A stretch of DNA of 64,000 nt, from contig NZ_BSRQ01000007.1 of NCBI RefSeq assembly GCF_030268685.1, forward strand, positions 62,001-126,000, given 5' to 3'. Positions 40,792-56,726 of this stretch are shown here, one piece after another. Source of the DNA: Microtetraspora sp. NBRC 13810. Its GTDB lineage: Bacteria > Actinomycetota > Actinomycetes > Streptosporangiales > Streptosporangiaceae. The notes beneath the pieces are model-generated. The model saw nothing but the letters and a program-made list of their open reading frames with translations, made no database searches and was not told the DNA's origin. The first letter of the stretch is position 1. Each line of letters opens with the position of its first letter. Both the position numbers and the translations under genes were made by a program.

Positions 40792-41723
40792 GCGCCGCGC
40801 AGACCTACCGCAGCACCGCCGCGCGGTCCCGGGCGCGGGCGGCCGTGCCGGGGCGCACCCCCGCCTCGCCGCCGTGGCGGGCCGCCAAGGGCGTCCTGCT
40901 GCTGATCTGCTGCCTGCTGGTGATCGTGCCGTTCCTCTCGATCGTCGCGACGTCGCTGGCGGACAACGAGCAGGTCACCGAGGCCGGCGGCTTCGTGCTG
41001 TGGCCGGAGCGCCCGTCGTTCGCCGCCTACTCGGCCGTCCTCGCCGGCGGGGTGGTCACCCGGGCCCTCGCGGTGAGCGTCGGCGTCACCGTGGCCGGCA
41101 CCGCGCTGGCCCTGCTGTCCAGCATCACCCTGGCGTACGGGCTGAGCAGGCCGGGCACCTTCGGGCACCGGCCGGTGCTGATGATCCTGCTGTTCTCGCT
41201 GCTCTTCACCCCCGGGGTGATCCCGAGCTACCTGCTCATCAAGCAACTGGGCCTGATCAACAGCTACTGGTCGCTGATCCTGCCCACGATGGTCAACGCC
41301 TTCAACGTCATCGTGCTGCGCGCGTTCTTCATGGGCCTGCCCAGGGAGCTGCTCGACGCGGCCAGGATCGACGGGGCGAACGCGCTGCAGATCCTGCGCC
41401 GCATCGTGGTCCCGCTGTCCAGGGCGGCCATCGCCGTGGTCGGCCTGTTCTACGCCGTGTCGTTCTGGAACGCCTTCTTCAACGCGATGCTCTACATGAA
41501 CGAGTCGGAGAGCTGGCCCATGCAACTGGTGCTGCGCACCTACGTCGTGAACAACGCGGCCATCGGCGCCGGCGAGGTCTCCGTGGCGGGCGCCGCGCTG
41601 CCGCCCTCGTACGCGCTCCAGGCGGCGATCCTCGTGCTGTCCATCGTGCCCATCGTCGTCGTCTACCCCTTCCTGCAACGCCATCTGAGGAAGGGCGTGA
41701 TGATCGGTGCCGTCAAGGGCTGA
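40788..41723 (+). CDS. ABC sugar permease, CarB/YtcP type
   Basis: 311 residues, six membrane segments, with 'LLLICCLLVIVPFLSIVATS', 'FTPGVIPSYLLIKQLGLINS' and the EAA loop 'LLDAARIDGANALQILRRIV'. Second membrane half of the LplB-type importer. Starts on the ATGA overlap with the first permease. The pairing with LplB rather than MalF/G types shows that this locus uses a different importer class from the second sugar locus downstream. Confidence 0.93.
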   Translation: MSAAQTYRSTAARSRARAAVPGRTPASPPWRAAKGVLLLICCLLVIVPFLSIVATSLADNEQVTEAGGFVLWPERPSFAAYSAVLAGGVVTRALAVSVGVTVAGTALALLSSITLAYGLSRPGTFGHRPVLMILLFSLLFTPGVIPSYLLIKQLGLINSYWSLILPTMVNAFNVIVLRAFFMGLPRELLDAARIDGANALQILRRIVVPLSRAAIAVVGLFYAVSFWNAFFNAMLYMNESESWPMQLVLRTYVVNNAAIGAGEVSVAGAALPPSYALQAAILVLSIVPIVVVYPFLQRHLRKGVMIGAVKG

Positions 41724-41736
41724 GGAGATGTCCGGG

Positions 41737-43356
41737 ATGAACAACCACGTCACACGCAGGACGGTGCTGCGCGGTTCGCTCGGCGCCGTCGCGGGGCTGG
41801 CCCTCGCGGGATGCGGCGGCGGCGTCCCCGCCGTACCGCTCGCCGACAACTCGAAGGTGCGGATGCCGGACCACGTCCCCTACGCGGGGGTGCGGCCCGC
41901 CTTCCCGGGCACCGAGGAGGGCGTGCTCAACGGCTACCTGCACTACCCGGGCGACCCGGTCGTCGCGTTCCCCGGCGGGCCGCCCGCCAAGGGGGAGCCG
42001 ATCTCGGTGATGACGCTGATCTACAACCCGGTGCCGCCGCCGGCGAGCCGCAACGGCTACTGGCAGGCGCTCAACCGCAGCCTGGGCACGGAGCTGCGGC
42101 TGGAGATCGTGCCGATCGCGGACTATCCCACCAAGGTCCCGGTCGTCATCGCGGGCGGCGACCTGCCCGACGCCATGTGCATCAGGCCCGAGATCTCCCA
42201 GCGTCCCGCCCTGCTGCACGCGCTGTTCCAGGACCTGTCCGAGCACCTGTCCGGCCCGGCGATCCGGGAGTACCCCTATCTGGCCAACATCCCGCCGCAG
42301 TGCTGGCGCTCGACCGTCTACAACGGCGGGATCTACGGCCTGCCGATGCCCCGGGCGAACGTCGGATCCGTGATGTTCTACCGGGCCGACCGGATGCGGG
42401 AGAGGTCGCTCGACCCGCGCCCGGCGGACTTCGCCGAGTTCAGGCGGCTGTGCGCCGACCTCGCCGACCCCCGGCGCAGCCGTTACGCCCTGGGCGACCC
42501 GCTGACCACGGTCTACTTCCTGATGGAGATGCTCGGCGGGCCCAACTTCTGGCGGGAGGACGGCGGGCGTTTCACGTACTGGCTGGAGACCGAGGAGATC
42601 AGGCAGGCGCTCGACGCGGCGCGGCAGCTCGCCAGGGCCGGGCTGTTCCACCCGGACGCGTTCACGGTGCTGAACAAGTTCAAGGACTGGTTCGGCAGCG
42701 GGCAGATCGCCCTGCACTACGACGGCAACTCCGGCTGGAACGACTTCTACCGGCTCTACGCGCAGAACACCCCGGGCTTCGCGATCGACGGCATGCTCGC
42801 CCCCGGGTTCGACGGCGGGCCGGGCACCCACTGGTCGGGGGTGTCCAGCTTCGCGTTCCTGTCGCTCAAGAAGGCGCCGCGCGAGCGCATCCGGCAGATC
42901 CTGCGCGCCTGCGACGCCCTGGCCGCGCCGTTCGGCACCGACGCCTACAAGCTGCGCAAGTACGGCGTGCAGGGCGTGGACCACACGCTCCAGGGTTCCG
43001 ACCCGCTGCTCACGCCCACCGGCAAGGTGCAGACCACCGTGCCGACGATCTTCGTCACCGACGCCCCGCAGTCCCTGTACTTCCCGGAGAACCCCGCCGT
43101 CGTCCCCCTCCAGCACGCCTTCCAGAAACGCGCCCTGGACGTGCTGGTGACCAATCCCGCCGAGGGGATGTACTCCGAGACCGACGTCACGACCGGCCCG
43201 ACGCTGCTGCTGCGGATGAACGACGAGCTGAAGGGCGTCGTGCAGGGCCGCGTGCCGCTCTCGTCGTGGGACGCCACGGTCCGGACGTGGCGGCGCGAGG
43301 GCGGCGACCGGATGCGGGCCGAGTACGAGCGGTACTGGGAGAGCAGCCGCTCATGA
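41737..43356 (+). CDS. Sugar-binding lipoprotein, LplA type
   Basis: 539 residues. Twin-Arg signal 'NHVTRRTVLRGSLGAVAG' ends in lipobox LAGC (Cys26), so it is a Tat-routed lipoprotein. The mature protein has the large extracellular type 1 family pattern: 'NGYWQALNRSLGTELRLEIV' then 'PVVIAGGDLPDAMCI'. Aromatic residues line the expected sugar cleft. The ATG at 41737 has a GGAG site 9 bp upstream; an ATG at 41728 is too close to it. Its stop overlaps the DUF2264 start (ATGA). Confidence 0.92.
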   Translation: MNNHVTRRTVLRGSLGAVAGLALAGCGGGVPAVPLADNSKVRMPDHVPYAGVRPAFPGTEEGVLNGYLHYPGDPVVAFPGGPPAKGEPISVMTLIYNPVPPPASRNGYWQALNRSLGTELRLEIVPIADYPTKVPVVIAGGDLPDAMCIRPEISQRPALLHALFQDLSEHLSGPAIREYPYLANIPPQCWRSTVYNGGIYGLPMPRANVGSVMFYRADRMRERSLDPRPADFAEFRRLCADLADPRRSRYALGDPLTTVYFLMEMLGGPNFWREDGGRFTYWLETEEIRQALDAARQLARAGLFHPDAFTVLNKFKDWFGSGQIALHYDGNSGWNDFYRLYAQNTPGFAIDGMLAPGFDGGPGTHWSGVSSFAFLSLKKAPRERIRQILRACDALAAPFGTDAYKLRKYGVQGVDHTLQGSDPLLTPTGKVQTTVPTIFVTDAPQSLYFPENPAVVPLQHAFQKRALDVLVTNPAEGMYSETDVTTGPTLLLRMNDELKGVVQGRVPLSSWDATVRTWRREGGDRMRAEYERYWESSRS

Positions 43357-45300
43357 CGCCGCCGCGCACGAGGGAGGACTGGGAACGGCTCGCCGACCGG
43401 CTGCTGGCGGCGGTCCGCCCGCACGCCTCGCCCGGCCGCGCCCTGATCCACCTGCCGGGCCCGGCGAGCGTGAACGGCCGCTGGAGCGACGGCCTGGAGG
43501 GCTTCGCCCGCACGTTCCTGCTCGCGGCGTTCCGGCTGGCGGGCGCGGGCGGCGAGGACCCGCACGACCTGGCCGGATGGTACGCGGGCGGCCTCGCGGC
43601 GGGCGTCGACCCGGCCGCCGCGGACCGCTGGCCGGCGTTCTCCGAGTGCAACCAGGCCAAGGTGGAGGCGGCGTCCATCGCGCTGGCGCTGCACGAGACC
43701 AGGCCGTGGATCTGGGACCGGCTGCCCGGACGCACCCGGGACCGGCTGCTGCGCTGGCTCGGCGGCATGGTCGGCGACGCGATGCCCGGCAACAACTGGA
43801 TCTGGTTCCAGGCCGTCACCGAGGCGTTCGCGCGCACGGCGGGCGGCGCCTGGAGCGCGGCCGACCTGGCCGGGGCCGTGGACCTCACCGACGAGTGGTA
43901 CGCCGGCGGCGGCTGGTATTCCGACGGGCTGTCCGGCGGCCGGCACCGCAACTTCGACCACTACAACGGCTGGGCCATGCACCTCTACCCGCTCTGGTTC
44001 TGCCGCATCCTCGGCGACCTGGCCCCGGCCGGCCTGCTGGACCGGTACCGGGAACGGCTGCGGCGCTTCCTCGGCGACTTCCGTCATCTCGTCGGCGGCA
44101 ACGGGTCCCCGCTCATCCAGGGCAGGTCGCTGACCTACCGCTTCGCCGCCCTGGCACCGGTGTGGACCGGCGCGCTGTTCGACGCCACCCCGCTGCCGCC
44201 CGGTGAGACCCGCCGGCTGGCGAACCTCATGCTCGGCCACTTCACCGGCAACGGCTCGATCGGCGCGGACGGGCTGCTCACGCTCGGCTGGCACCGGCCC
44301 TTCCGCCCGGTGTTGCAGGTGTACTCCGGGCCGGCGTCGCCGTACTGGGCGAGCAAGGGGTTCGCCGGGCTGCTGCTGCCCGCCGGGCATCCGGTGTGGA
44401 CCGCCGCCGAGAGCCCGCTGGCGGTCGAGTCGGCCGACTTCGCCCGCACGCTGGAGGCGCCCGGCTGGCTGGTGTCCGGGACCCGCGCGGACGGCGTCGT
44501 GCGGGTCGTCAACCACGGCGGCGACCACGCCGACCCGGCCCGGCCGCACTCCGACGACCCGCTGTACGCGCGCCTCGGCTACTCGACGCACGTGGCGCCG
44601 GAGACGCCGCCCGATCCGCGCGGCGGCCCGGTGGACTCCTGCGTCACGCTGGTGGACGCCGGCGGCCGGGCCTGTCACCGGCGGCCCCTGGAGCGGATCG
44701 CGGTGGCGGCCCGGACCGGCGTCTCGCGCTGGCGCGCGCACTGGCCGGACGACGAGCGGTGGGACTGCTTCGGCGGTCCTCGCACCCGCTACCGGCTCGG
44801 CCCGTGGCTCACCGTCGCGTCCGTGCTGCGCGGCGCGCTGGAGGTCCGCGTCGTCCGCGTCGATCCCGCAGCCGCCTGCGACGACGCCCATCCCGGCCCG
44901 TGGCGGCTGCGCCTGGGCGGCTGGGCCCTGCCCTGCGACTCCCCGGGGGACGCGTCCCGCGCGGCGGGCGACGTCGCCGTCGTCCAGGGTGGCGGCCTGT
45001 ACAGCGCCGTCGCGGGGCTGTCCGGGTTCGGCCGCGCGGAGCGCCGTCTGCGCCGCGACGGCAACGCGCTGGGCGAGCTCTCCGCCACGCCCACGCTCTC
45101 CACCCGCGACGAGGTGGAGTTCGGGCGCCCGTACGCCGCCGCCGTGCACCTCGCGGGGGCTCCGCCGGCCACCGACCGGCTGCCGGGCGTCCGGTTCCGC
45201 GCCGCGGGCGCCGGCGCCGTCGAGGCCGAGGTCCGCTGGCCCGGCGGCGAGAACGACACCGTCCTGCTTCCCGCACCCGACGAGAGGGACTCACCGCACG

Positions 45301-45308
<8 letters not shown>
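43353..45308 (+). CDS. DUF2264 family protein
   Basis: 651 residues. The DUF2264 plan is clear: 'RALIHLPGPASVNGRWSDGL' then 'EGFARTFLLAAFRLAG', then 'MVGDAMPGNNWIWFQAVTEA' and 'RHRNFDHYNGWAMHLYPLWF', an alpha/alpha-barrel-like helical domain, followed by a beta-rich C-terminal part from about 400. DUF2264 proteins sit in plant- or microbial-glycan operons and are thought to be lyases or hydrolases; no activity is proven to my knowledge. No signal peptide, so it works on imported sugars. Coupled on both sides (ATGA with the lipoprotein, 8-bp overlap with the mannosidase). Confidence 0.9.
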
Positions 45309-51548
<6,240 letters not shown>

Positions 51549-51913
51549 CGGCACTCCCGCCGGACGGCGGATCTCAGACCGCGCCGGAAGGAGGAGTGCG
51601 CCTGCCCCGGCCGAGTTCGGCGGACAAACTCGACGGCGAGATGCCGGTCCGCCTCGCCCGCGACGGCGGCTGACCGGGGGCGAGGCGGTGTGCGCGATCG
51701 GGGGCCGACCCGGGGCCGCTTCTCTCATATGCCGGACATGTAATACTCTCATCCGGCGAAGCCCCTGGCCGGGGCGTGCTTCCACCGGCCACTGATCAGC
51801 GTCTCCCCGTCCCCCGCGGGAGGCACCACCCGTGGTGGGCCGTTTGGTACCTTGATCGCGTGCGCCCACGCACTCACAGCCCTGCAGGCAGGCCGGAGCG
51901 AGGAGGGAGAACG
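51549..51913 (+). promoter_or_regulatory. Promoter region of the second ROK gene
   Basis: No gene is supported in these 365 bp. The AT-richer part at 51721-51757 holds an inverted repeat GCCGGA-15-TCCGGC (51731-51736 and 51752-51757) around TAATACT, which could be a -10 box. Near 51843 'TTGGTACCTTGATCG' may be part of another promoter. The regulator's ribosome binding site is at 51901-51909. The rest shows nothing. Confidence 0.4.
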
Positions 51914-53182
51914 GTGTCGAGGCGCACGAGCACCCCGTCGGCGGCTCAGATCCGCTGGATGAACGCCGCCGCGGTCTACGAGGCCATGCGCGCGCGCGAG
52001 TCCAGCACCGCCAGGGACCTCATGTCGCTGACCGGCCTCTCCCGCCCGACCGTGCACACCACGTGCGACTGGCTCATCGCCCAGGGCCTCGTGGTGGAGG
52101 TGGACAGCGATCCGGTGCAGGACGCGCAGCCCGGCCGTCCCGCCCGCCGCTACCGGACCAACCCCCGCGCCGGGTTCGTGGTCGCGCTCGACATCCGGGA
52201 GGGCCGGGTCACGGCCGCCGTCGCCGACCTGACCGGCGGGGTCTGCGGCGAGCTGTCCCGCGAGATCGCCGCGGACCCGACTCTCCGGTCCCAGGTCACC
52301 GTGCACGGGCCGGCCATCGCGCACGACGTCGTCGCGCTCGCCGGGATCGACCCCACCGCGGTGTGGCAGGCGTGCGTGAGCATCCCCGCCCCCGTGCAGT
52401 CCCGCGCGTACGCCCCCTCGACCGCCGCGCAGTACCGGGCGGGCACCCGGGACGTGATCGCCGAGCTGGACGAGACGTTGCCGTGGCCGGTGGTCGCCGA
52501 GAACGACGCCAACCTGGCGATGATCGGGGAGCAGTGGCAGGGCGCCGCCCGCGACCACGACAACGTGGTGCTCCTCGACGTGTGCGAGAACGGCTTCGGG
52601 GCCGGGCTCATCGTCAACGGCCGCCTGGTGCGGGGCAGCAGCGGCCTCGCCGGTGAGATGACCTCCGTCGGGCTGCTGTCCGAGATGGGCCCGGTGGGCG
52701 GCGTGACCAGCAAGGCGGCCCAGCTCGGCGCCGAGGCGGTGCGCGACGCCGGCACCGGTCCCGCCGGGTCCCTCGCCGGCCTCGCGGGCGGCGATCCCGG
52801 GCGGGTGACGGCGGGCATGGTGTTCGCCGCGCTGGAGGCCGGTGATCCGGCCGCCGAGCGGGTCGCCGGCCAGGTGGGCGCGATCGTGGCGCGTCCGATC
52901 GCGATGCTGGCCACGCTGCTGGACCCCGAGCTGGTCGTGGTGTGCGGGCTTCCCGCGGACATCGCCGACCCGCTCATGGCCAGGATCGAGGACCAGACCC
53001 TGGAGCTGTACCGCCGGCTCGCCGCGCCGCCCCCGCGGCTGGCGCTCTCCGCGCTCGGCGGCCGGGCGACCGTGCTCGGCGGGATCCGCCGCGCGCTGAA
53101 CGAGGTCGAGGGCCGGCTGTTCGGCTCTCCGCACAGCGACCGCTGGCCGGCCGCCGCCCTGCGCACCGCCGACGCCCGCTAG
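51914..53182 (+). CDS. ROK-family sugar repressor
   Basis: 422 residues, ordinary size. N-terminal MarR/ROK-like HTH 'MRARESSTARDLMSLTGLSR' and 'PTVHTTCDWLIAQGLVVEVD', then the ASKHA fold 'FVVALDIREGRVTAAVADLT', 'ENDANLAMIGEQWQGAARDH', and 'GLIVNGRLVRGSSGLAGEMT'. The Cys-rich zinc motif of many ROK repressors is not visible, so it may be a variant. GTG at 51914 with a strong AGGAGGGAG site. Heads the second sugar locus and should repress the MalEFG-type operon downstream. Confidence 0.93.
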   Translation: MSRRTSTPSAAQIRWMNAAAVYEAMRARESSTARDLMSLTGLSRPTVHTTCDWLIAQGLVVEVDSDPVQDAQPGRPARRYRTNPRAGFVVALDIREGRVTAAVADLTGGVCGELSREIAADPTLRSQVTVHGPAIAHDVVALAGIDPTAVWQACVSIPAPVQSRAYAPSTAAQYRAGTRDVIAELDETLPWPVVAENDANLAMIGEQWQGAARDHDNVVLLDVCENGFGAGLIVNGRLVRGSSGLAGEMTSVGLLSEMGPVGGVTSKAAQLGAEAVRDAGTGPAGSLAGLAGGDPGRVTAGMVFAALEAGDPAAERVAGQVGAIVARPIAMLATLLDPELVVVCGLPADIADPLMARIEDQTLELYRRLAAPPPRLALSALGGRATVLGGIRRALNEVEGRLFGSPHSDRWPAAALRTADAR

Positions 53183-53204
53183 CCAGGCACCCCTTCCGGC
53201 CGAT

Positions 53205-53270
53205 CCACCCGGCCACCCGCCGCTCCCTACCCGGCCACCCGCCGCTCCGTGCCCGGCCGCCCGCCGTCTA
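53205..53270. repeat. 22-bp tandem repeat, three units
   Basis: Units of the ACCCGGCCACCCGCCGCTCC type start at 53205, 53227 and 53249 right after the ROK stop. A fourth degenerate unit may follow. Not coding. Confidence 0.8.
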
Positions 53271-53359
53271 CTCCGCCCTGCCCGGCAGCGCGCCGCCGTA
53301 CGGTGACGTGCTGTTTTCGGCTGTCCGCCCGGAGGTGTACCGGTGCGCCGAATTGATGG

Positions 53360-53441
53360 TTGACGCCCGATCTTCGCGTGGCTAAGGTATCGAAAAACCT
53401 TTAATAAATACCCCTTCGTAACGTCGCGGTAATGCCGCGAC
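53360..53441 (+). promoter_or_regulatory. Promoter and candidate operator of the second sugar operon
   Basis: TTGACG (53360-53365), 17-bp spacer and TAAGGT (53383-53388) make a good promoter. Just downstream lie a GGTAT-17-ATACC repeat (53386-53412) and a perfect GTCGCGG-TAATG-CCGCGAC repeat (53423-53441), likely repressor sites. The rest of 53271-53595 shows no gene. Confidence 0.6.
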
Positions 53442-53595
53442 CATCACCGAGCAATCGACACCGGGACCCACGGGCAGACGGGGATGCTCCGCGGCACCCA
53501 GGACGTCACCTATGAGACGCCCGTTCGTCGGCGCTCCTCCAACCCCCCTCGGCGCGCTCGCGCCGGGGACGATCGCCATGATCACAAGGACTCCC

Positions 53596-54873
53596 GTGAG
53601 AAACACCAACCTCAAGATCGCCGTAGCCCTGTTGTCCCTGGTGTCGCTGGCCGCCTGCGGCCGGGACGGCGGCGCCGGAGCGGAACCGGCCACCGGCGCG
53701 CAGGGCCAGAACGCCACGGCGCCCGCCAACGCCAAGCTCGTCGTGTGGGCCATGGGCTCGGACGGCGACAACCTGCCCAAGCTGCTCAAGAAGTTCGAGG
53801 CCGAGAACCCCGGCTACAGCGTCGACGTGACCTCGATCCCGTGGCAGGACGCGGCCAGCAAGCTGCGCACCGCCGACGCGGGCGGCGTCACCCCCGACAT
53901 CGCCCAGGTCGGCACCACCCTGATGGGCGGCATCACCGACGCCTTCCAGCCGGTGCCGGGCGACACCGACACCAGCGTGTACTTCCAGGGCCCGCTCAAG
54001 TCGGCCCAGGCGGGCGGCCAGACGGTCGGCGTCCCGTGGGTCGTCGACACGCGGGTGCTGTTCTACCGCACCGACCTGGCCAGGAAGGCGGGCTTCGACG
54101 GCCCGCCGAAGACCTGGGACGAGCTGAAGGCGATGGCCAAGGGGATGCAGGCCCAGGGCGGCGCCAAGTGGGGCATCCGGATGGCGACCACGCCCGACCA
54201 GGACGTGCAGAACTCCTTCGCCTTCCCCTGGTCCAACGGCGCCCAGATCATCAGCCAGGACGGCTCCAAGTGGACCTTCGACACCCCGGAGACGGTCGAC
54301 GCGTACCGGTACTACCAGAGCTTCTACAAGGAGAAGATCGCCGACCCGAACCCGGCGACCGGCGCGGGCGCGGCGGAGTCGGCCTTCGTGAACGGCCAGC
54401 TCGGCATCCTGGTGGCCGGCGCCGGCGAGTCCGAGCTTCTCGACCAGGCCGGCGGCCCGGGGTTCAAGGACAAGTACGCGCTCGCGACGTTCCCCAGGCA
54501 GAAGTCGGGCACGTCCTTCGCGGGCGGCTCCGACCTGGTCGTCTTCAAGCAGAGCAAGAACAGCGCCGCCGCGTGGAAGCTCGTCCGGTGGCTGTCCCAG
54601 CCCGACGTCCAGGTGGAGTGGTACCAGATCGACGGCGCGCTGCCGGCCGTGCAGAGCGCGTGGCAGAACCCGGCCCTCGCCGACGACAAGCGGCTGTCGG
54701 TCTTCGGTGAGCAGCTCAAGGACACCAACGCGCCGCCGCCGAACGCCACCTGGCTCCAGGTCTCCGACGTCTTCGGCCAGCAGGTCGAGCAGATGGTGAA
54801 GAACGGCAAGGACCCGGCCCAGGCCATGAAGGACGCCCAGACCGCGGCCGACGGCATCGGCACCGGTAGCTGA
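53596..54873 (+). CDS. Sugar-binding lipoprotein, MalE/UgpB family 1 type
   Basis: 425 residues. Signal peptide with lipobox LAAC (Cys21), followed by a Gly/Ala linker and the family-1 binding fold: 'KLVVWAMGSDGDNLPKLLKK', 'IPWQDAASKLRTADAGGVTP', 'VPWVVDTRVLFYRTDLARKA' and 'FAGGSDLVVFKQSKNSAAAW'. It captures a sugar for the two permeases behind it. GTG at 53596 with an AAGGA site 5 bp upstream; an ATG at 53578 would add six residues. No transporter ATPase is present, so a shared MsiK-type ATPase is likely. Confidence 0.93.
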   Translation: MRNTNLKIAVALLSLVSLAACGRDGGAGAEPATGAQGQNATAPANAKLVVWAMGSDGDNLPKLLKKFEAENPGYSVDVTSIPWQDAASKLRTADAGGVTPDIAQVGTTLMGGITDAFQPVPGDTDTSVYFQGPLKSAQAGGQTVGVPWVVDTRVLFYRTDLARKAGFDGPPKTWDELKAMAKGMQAQGGAKWGIRMATTPDQDVQNSFAFPWSNGAQIISQDGSKWTFDTPETVDAYRYYQSFYKEKIADPNPATGAGAAESAFVNGQLGILVAGAGESELLDQAGGPGFKDKYALATFPRQKSGTSFAGGSDLVVFKQSKNSAAAWKLVRWLSQPDVQVEWYQIDGALPAVQSAWQNPALADDKRLSVFGEQLKDTNAPPPNATWLQVSDVFGQQVEQMVKNGKDPAQAMKDAQTAADGIGTGS

Positions 54874-54884
54874 GGATGGCCGTC

Positions 54885-55829
54885 ATGTCGGGACGGCGCA
54901 CCGCCCGCCCCGCCGGAGACGGCGGGCGGGCGGCCGCCTCGGGCGCGCGGCGGAGCCTGCGGCGCCGGCAGAGCGTGATCGCGTGGACGTTCGCGCTGCC
55001 GTTCGTCGTGCTCTTCGCCTGGTTCACGCTGATCCCGCTGCTCTCGTCGTTCGCGATGTCGTTCACCGACTTCCGCAGCGCGGACGTGCAGAGCCCGTTC
55101 GCGGTGGACTTCGTCGGGCTCGACCAGTACGTGAAGCTGTTCCAGAGCACGCAGTTCCTGCGGTCGCTGCGCACCACGGGCTACTTCGTGGTCGTCGGGA
55201 TCCCCCTGACGATGGGCATCGCGCTCATCCTGGCCGTGGCGCTCAACAGCGGGATCACCCGGTTCCGGGTGGCGTTCCGCACCGGTTTCTACACGCCCGT
55301 CGTGACGAGCATCGTCGCGGTGGCCGTGGTGTGGCGGTTCATCCTCCAGCAGGACGGGCCGCTCAACGCGATCCTCGGCGGGCTCGGCATCAGCGCCCCC
55401 GACTGGCTCAACAGCACGACCTGGGCGATGCCCGCGATGATCGGACTGGGCGCCTGGCGGAACATGGGAACGCTCATGGTCATCTTCCTGGCCGGGTTGC
55501 AGACGATCCCGGCCGAGCTCACCGAGGCGGCGCTCACCGACGGCGCCGGGCCGGTCAGGCGGTTCACCCGGATCACGCTGCCCCTGATGCGGCCGACGCT
55601 GCTGTTCGGAGCCGTGCTGCTCTCGGTGTGGTACCTGCAGTTCTTCGAGGAGCCGTACGTCATGACCCAGGGCGGCCCGCTCGACGCGACGCTGTCGGTC
55701 AGCTATTTCGCGTTCAAACAGTTCGGATTCGGCAACTACGCCTACGCGTCGGCCGCCAGCTATGTCCTGTTCGTGGCGATCGCGCTGCTGAGCATGGTGA
55801 TGTTCAGGGGCCTGAGGGCGAGGACCTGA
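54885..55829 (+). CDS. ABC sugar permease, MalF/UgpA type
   Basis: 314 residues, six membrane segments after a basic N-terminus. 'WTFALPFVVLFAWFTLIPLL' and the EAA loop 'ELTEAALTDGAGPVRRFTRI' are typical of MalF-type permeases. ATG at 54885 is favoured by spacing from a GAGG site; the ATG at 54876 is too close to it. Follows the lipoprotein by 11 bp and its stop touches the next start. Confidence 0.93.
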   Translation: MSGRRTARPAGDGGRAAASGARRSLRRRQSVIAWTFALPFVVLFAWFTLIPLLSSFAMSFTDFRSADVQSPFAVDFVGLDQYVKLFQSTQFLRSLRTTGYFVVVGIPLTMGIALILAVALNSGITRFRVAFRTGFYTPVVTSIVAVAVVWRFILQQDGPLNAILGGLGISAPDWLNSTTWAMPAMIGLGAWRNMGTLMVIFLAGLQTIPAELTEAALTDGAGPVRRFTRITLPLMRPTLLFGAVLLSVWYLQFFEEPYVMTQGGPLDATLSVSYFAFKQFGFGNYAYASAASYVLFVAIALLSMVMFRGLRART

Positions 55830-56692
55830 TGGAGACGACGACGACCGGCCGCGGCCGGAGCCTGTGGGACCACGTGGTGGCACGGCGGCGGCTGCTGATC
55901 TACCTCGCCCTGCTCGTCGCGGTGGTGGTCACCCTGCTGCCGTTCATGTGGATGCTGCTCGGGTCGTTCAAGACCCAGGGCGAGATCCTGCGCGACCCCG
56001 CGGGGTTCCTCCCCCAGCACCCGACCACGGAGAACTACGGGACGTGGTTCACCAGGCTGCACCTCGGCCGGTTCTTCCTCAACAGCCTCGTCGTCGCGGT
56101 GGTCACCGTCGTCGGCAACCTGCTGTTCTGCTCGATGGTCGGCTACGCGCTGGCGAAGTTCGACTTCGCGGGCAAGCGGCTGGTGTTCGCGCTGGTGATG
56201 ATCACTTTGATGGTGCCGGGCGTCGTGACGTTCGTCCCGCTGTTCGTGCTCGTCGCCAAGCTCGGCCTCACCAACACCTACGCGGCGCTCATCCTGCCCT
56301 TCCTCACCTCGCCCCTGGGCGTCTTCATGATGCGGCAGTTCATCGGGGGCATCCCCGACGCGCTGCTGGAGGCGGCCCGCATCGACGGGGCGGGTGAGCT
56401 GCGCATCTGGGCGCGGATCGTCATGCCGCTGTGCGGGCCGCCGCTGGCCACCCTCGGCATCCTCACCTTCCTCGGTTCGTGGAACAACTTCCTGTGGCCG
56501 CTCGTCGCGGCGCAGACCGAGGACATGTACACCCTGCCGGTCGCGTTGTCCCTCTACTCGACCGGCCAGATCGCGACGCAGTACGGCCTGCTGCTGGCCG
56601 GTTCCGTGCTCGTCATCGCGCCCATCGTGCTCGTGTTCGTCTTCCTCCAGCGGTACTTCACCCAGGGCATCGCGACCGTGGGCGTCAGGTAG
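55829..56692 (+). CDS. ABC sugar permease, MalG/UgpE type
   Basis: 287 residues, six membrane segments. 'VVTLLPFMWMLLGSFKTQGE' and the EAA loop 'ALLEAARIDGAGELRIWARI' identify MalG-type permeases. The start overlaps the MalF stop by one base (TGATG), so both are made in equal amounts. Completes the importer of the second sugar locus. Confidence 0.93.
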   Translation: METTTTGRGRSLWDHVVARRRLLIYLALLVAVVVTLLPFMWMLLGSFKTQGEILRDPAGFLPQHPTTENYGTWFTRLHLGRFFLNSLVVAVVTVVGNLLFCSMVGYALAKFDFAGKRLVFALVMITLMVPGVVTFVPLFVLVAKLGLTNTYAALILPFLTSPLGVFMMRQFIGGIPDALLEAARIDGAGELRIWARIVMPLCGPPLATLGILTFLGSWNNFLWPLVAAQTEDMYTLPVALSLYSTGQIATQYGLLLAGSVLVIAPIVLVFVFLQRYFTQGIATVGVR

Positions 56693-56726
56693 TCCCCCGC
56701 CCCACGCGAAGAAAGGTCACATCCCC

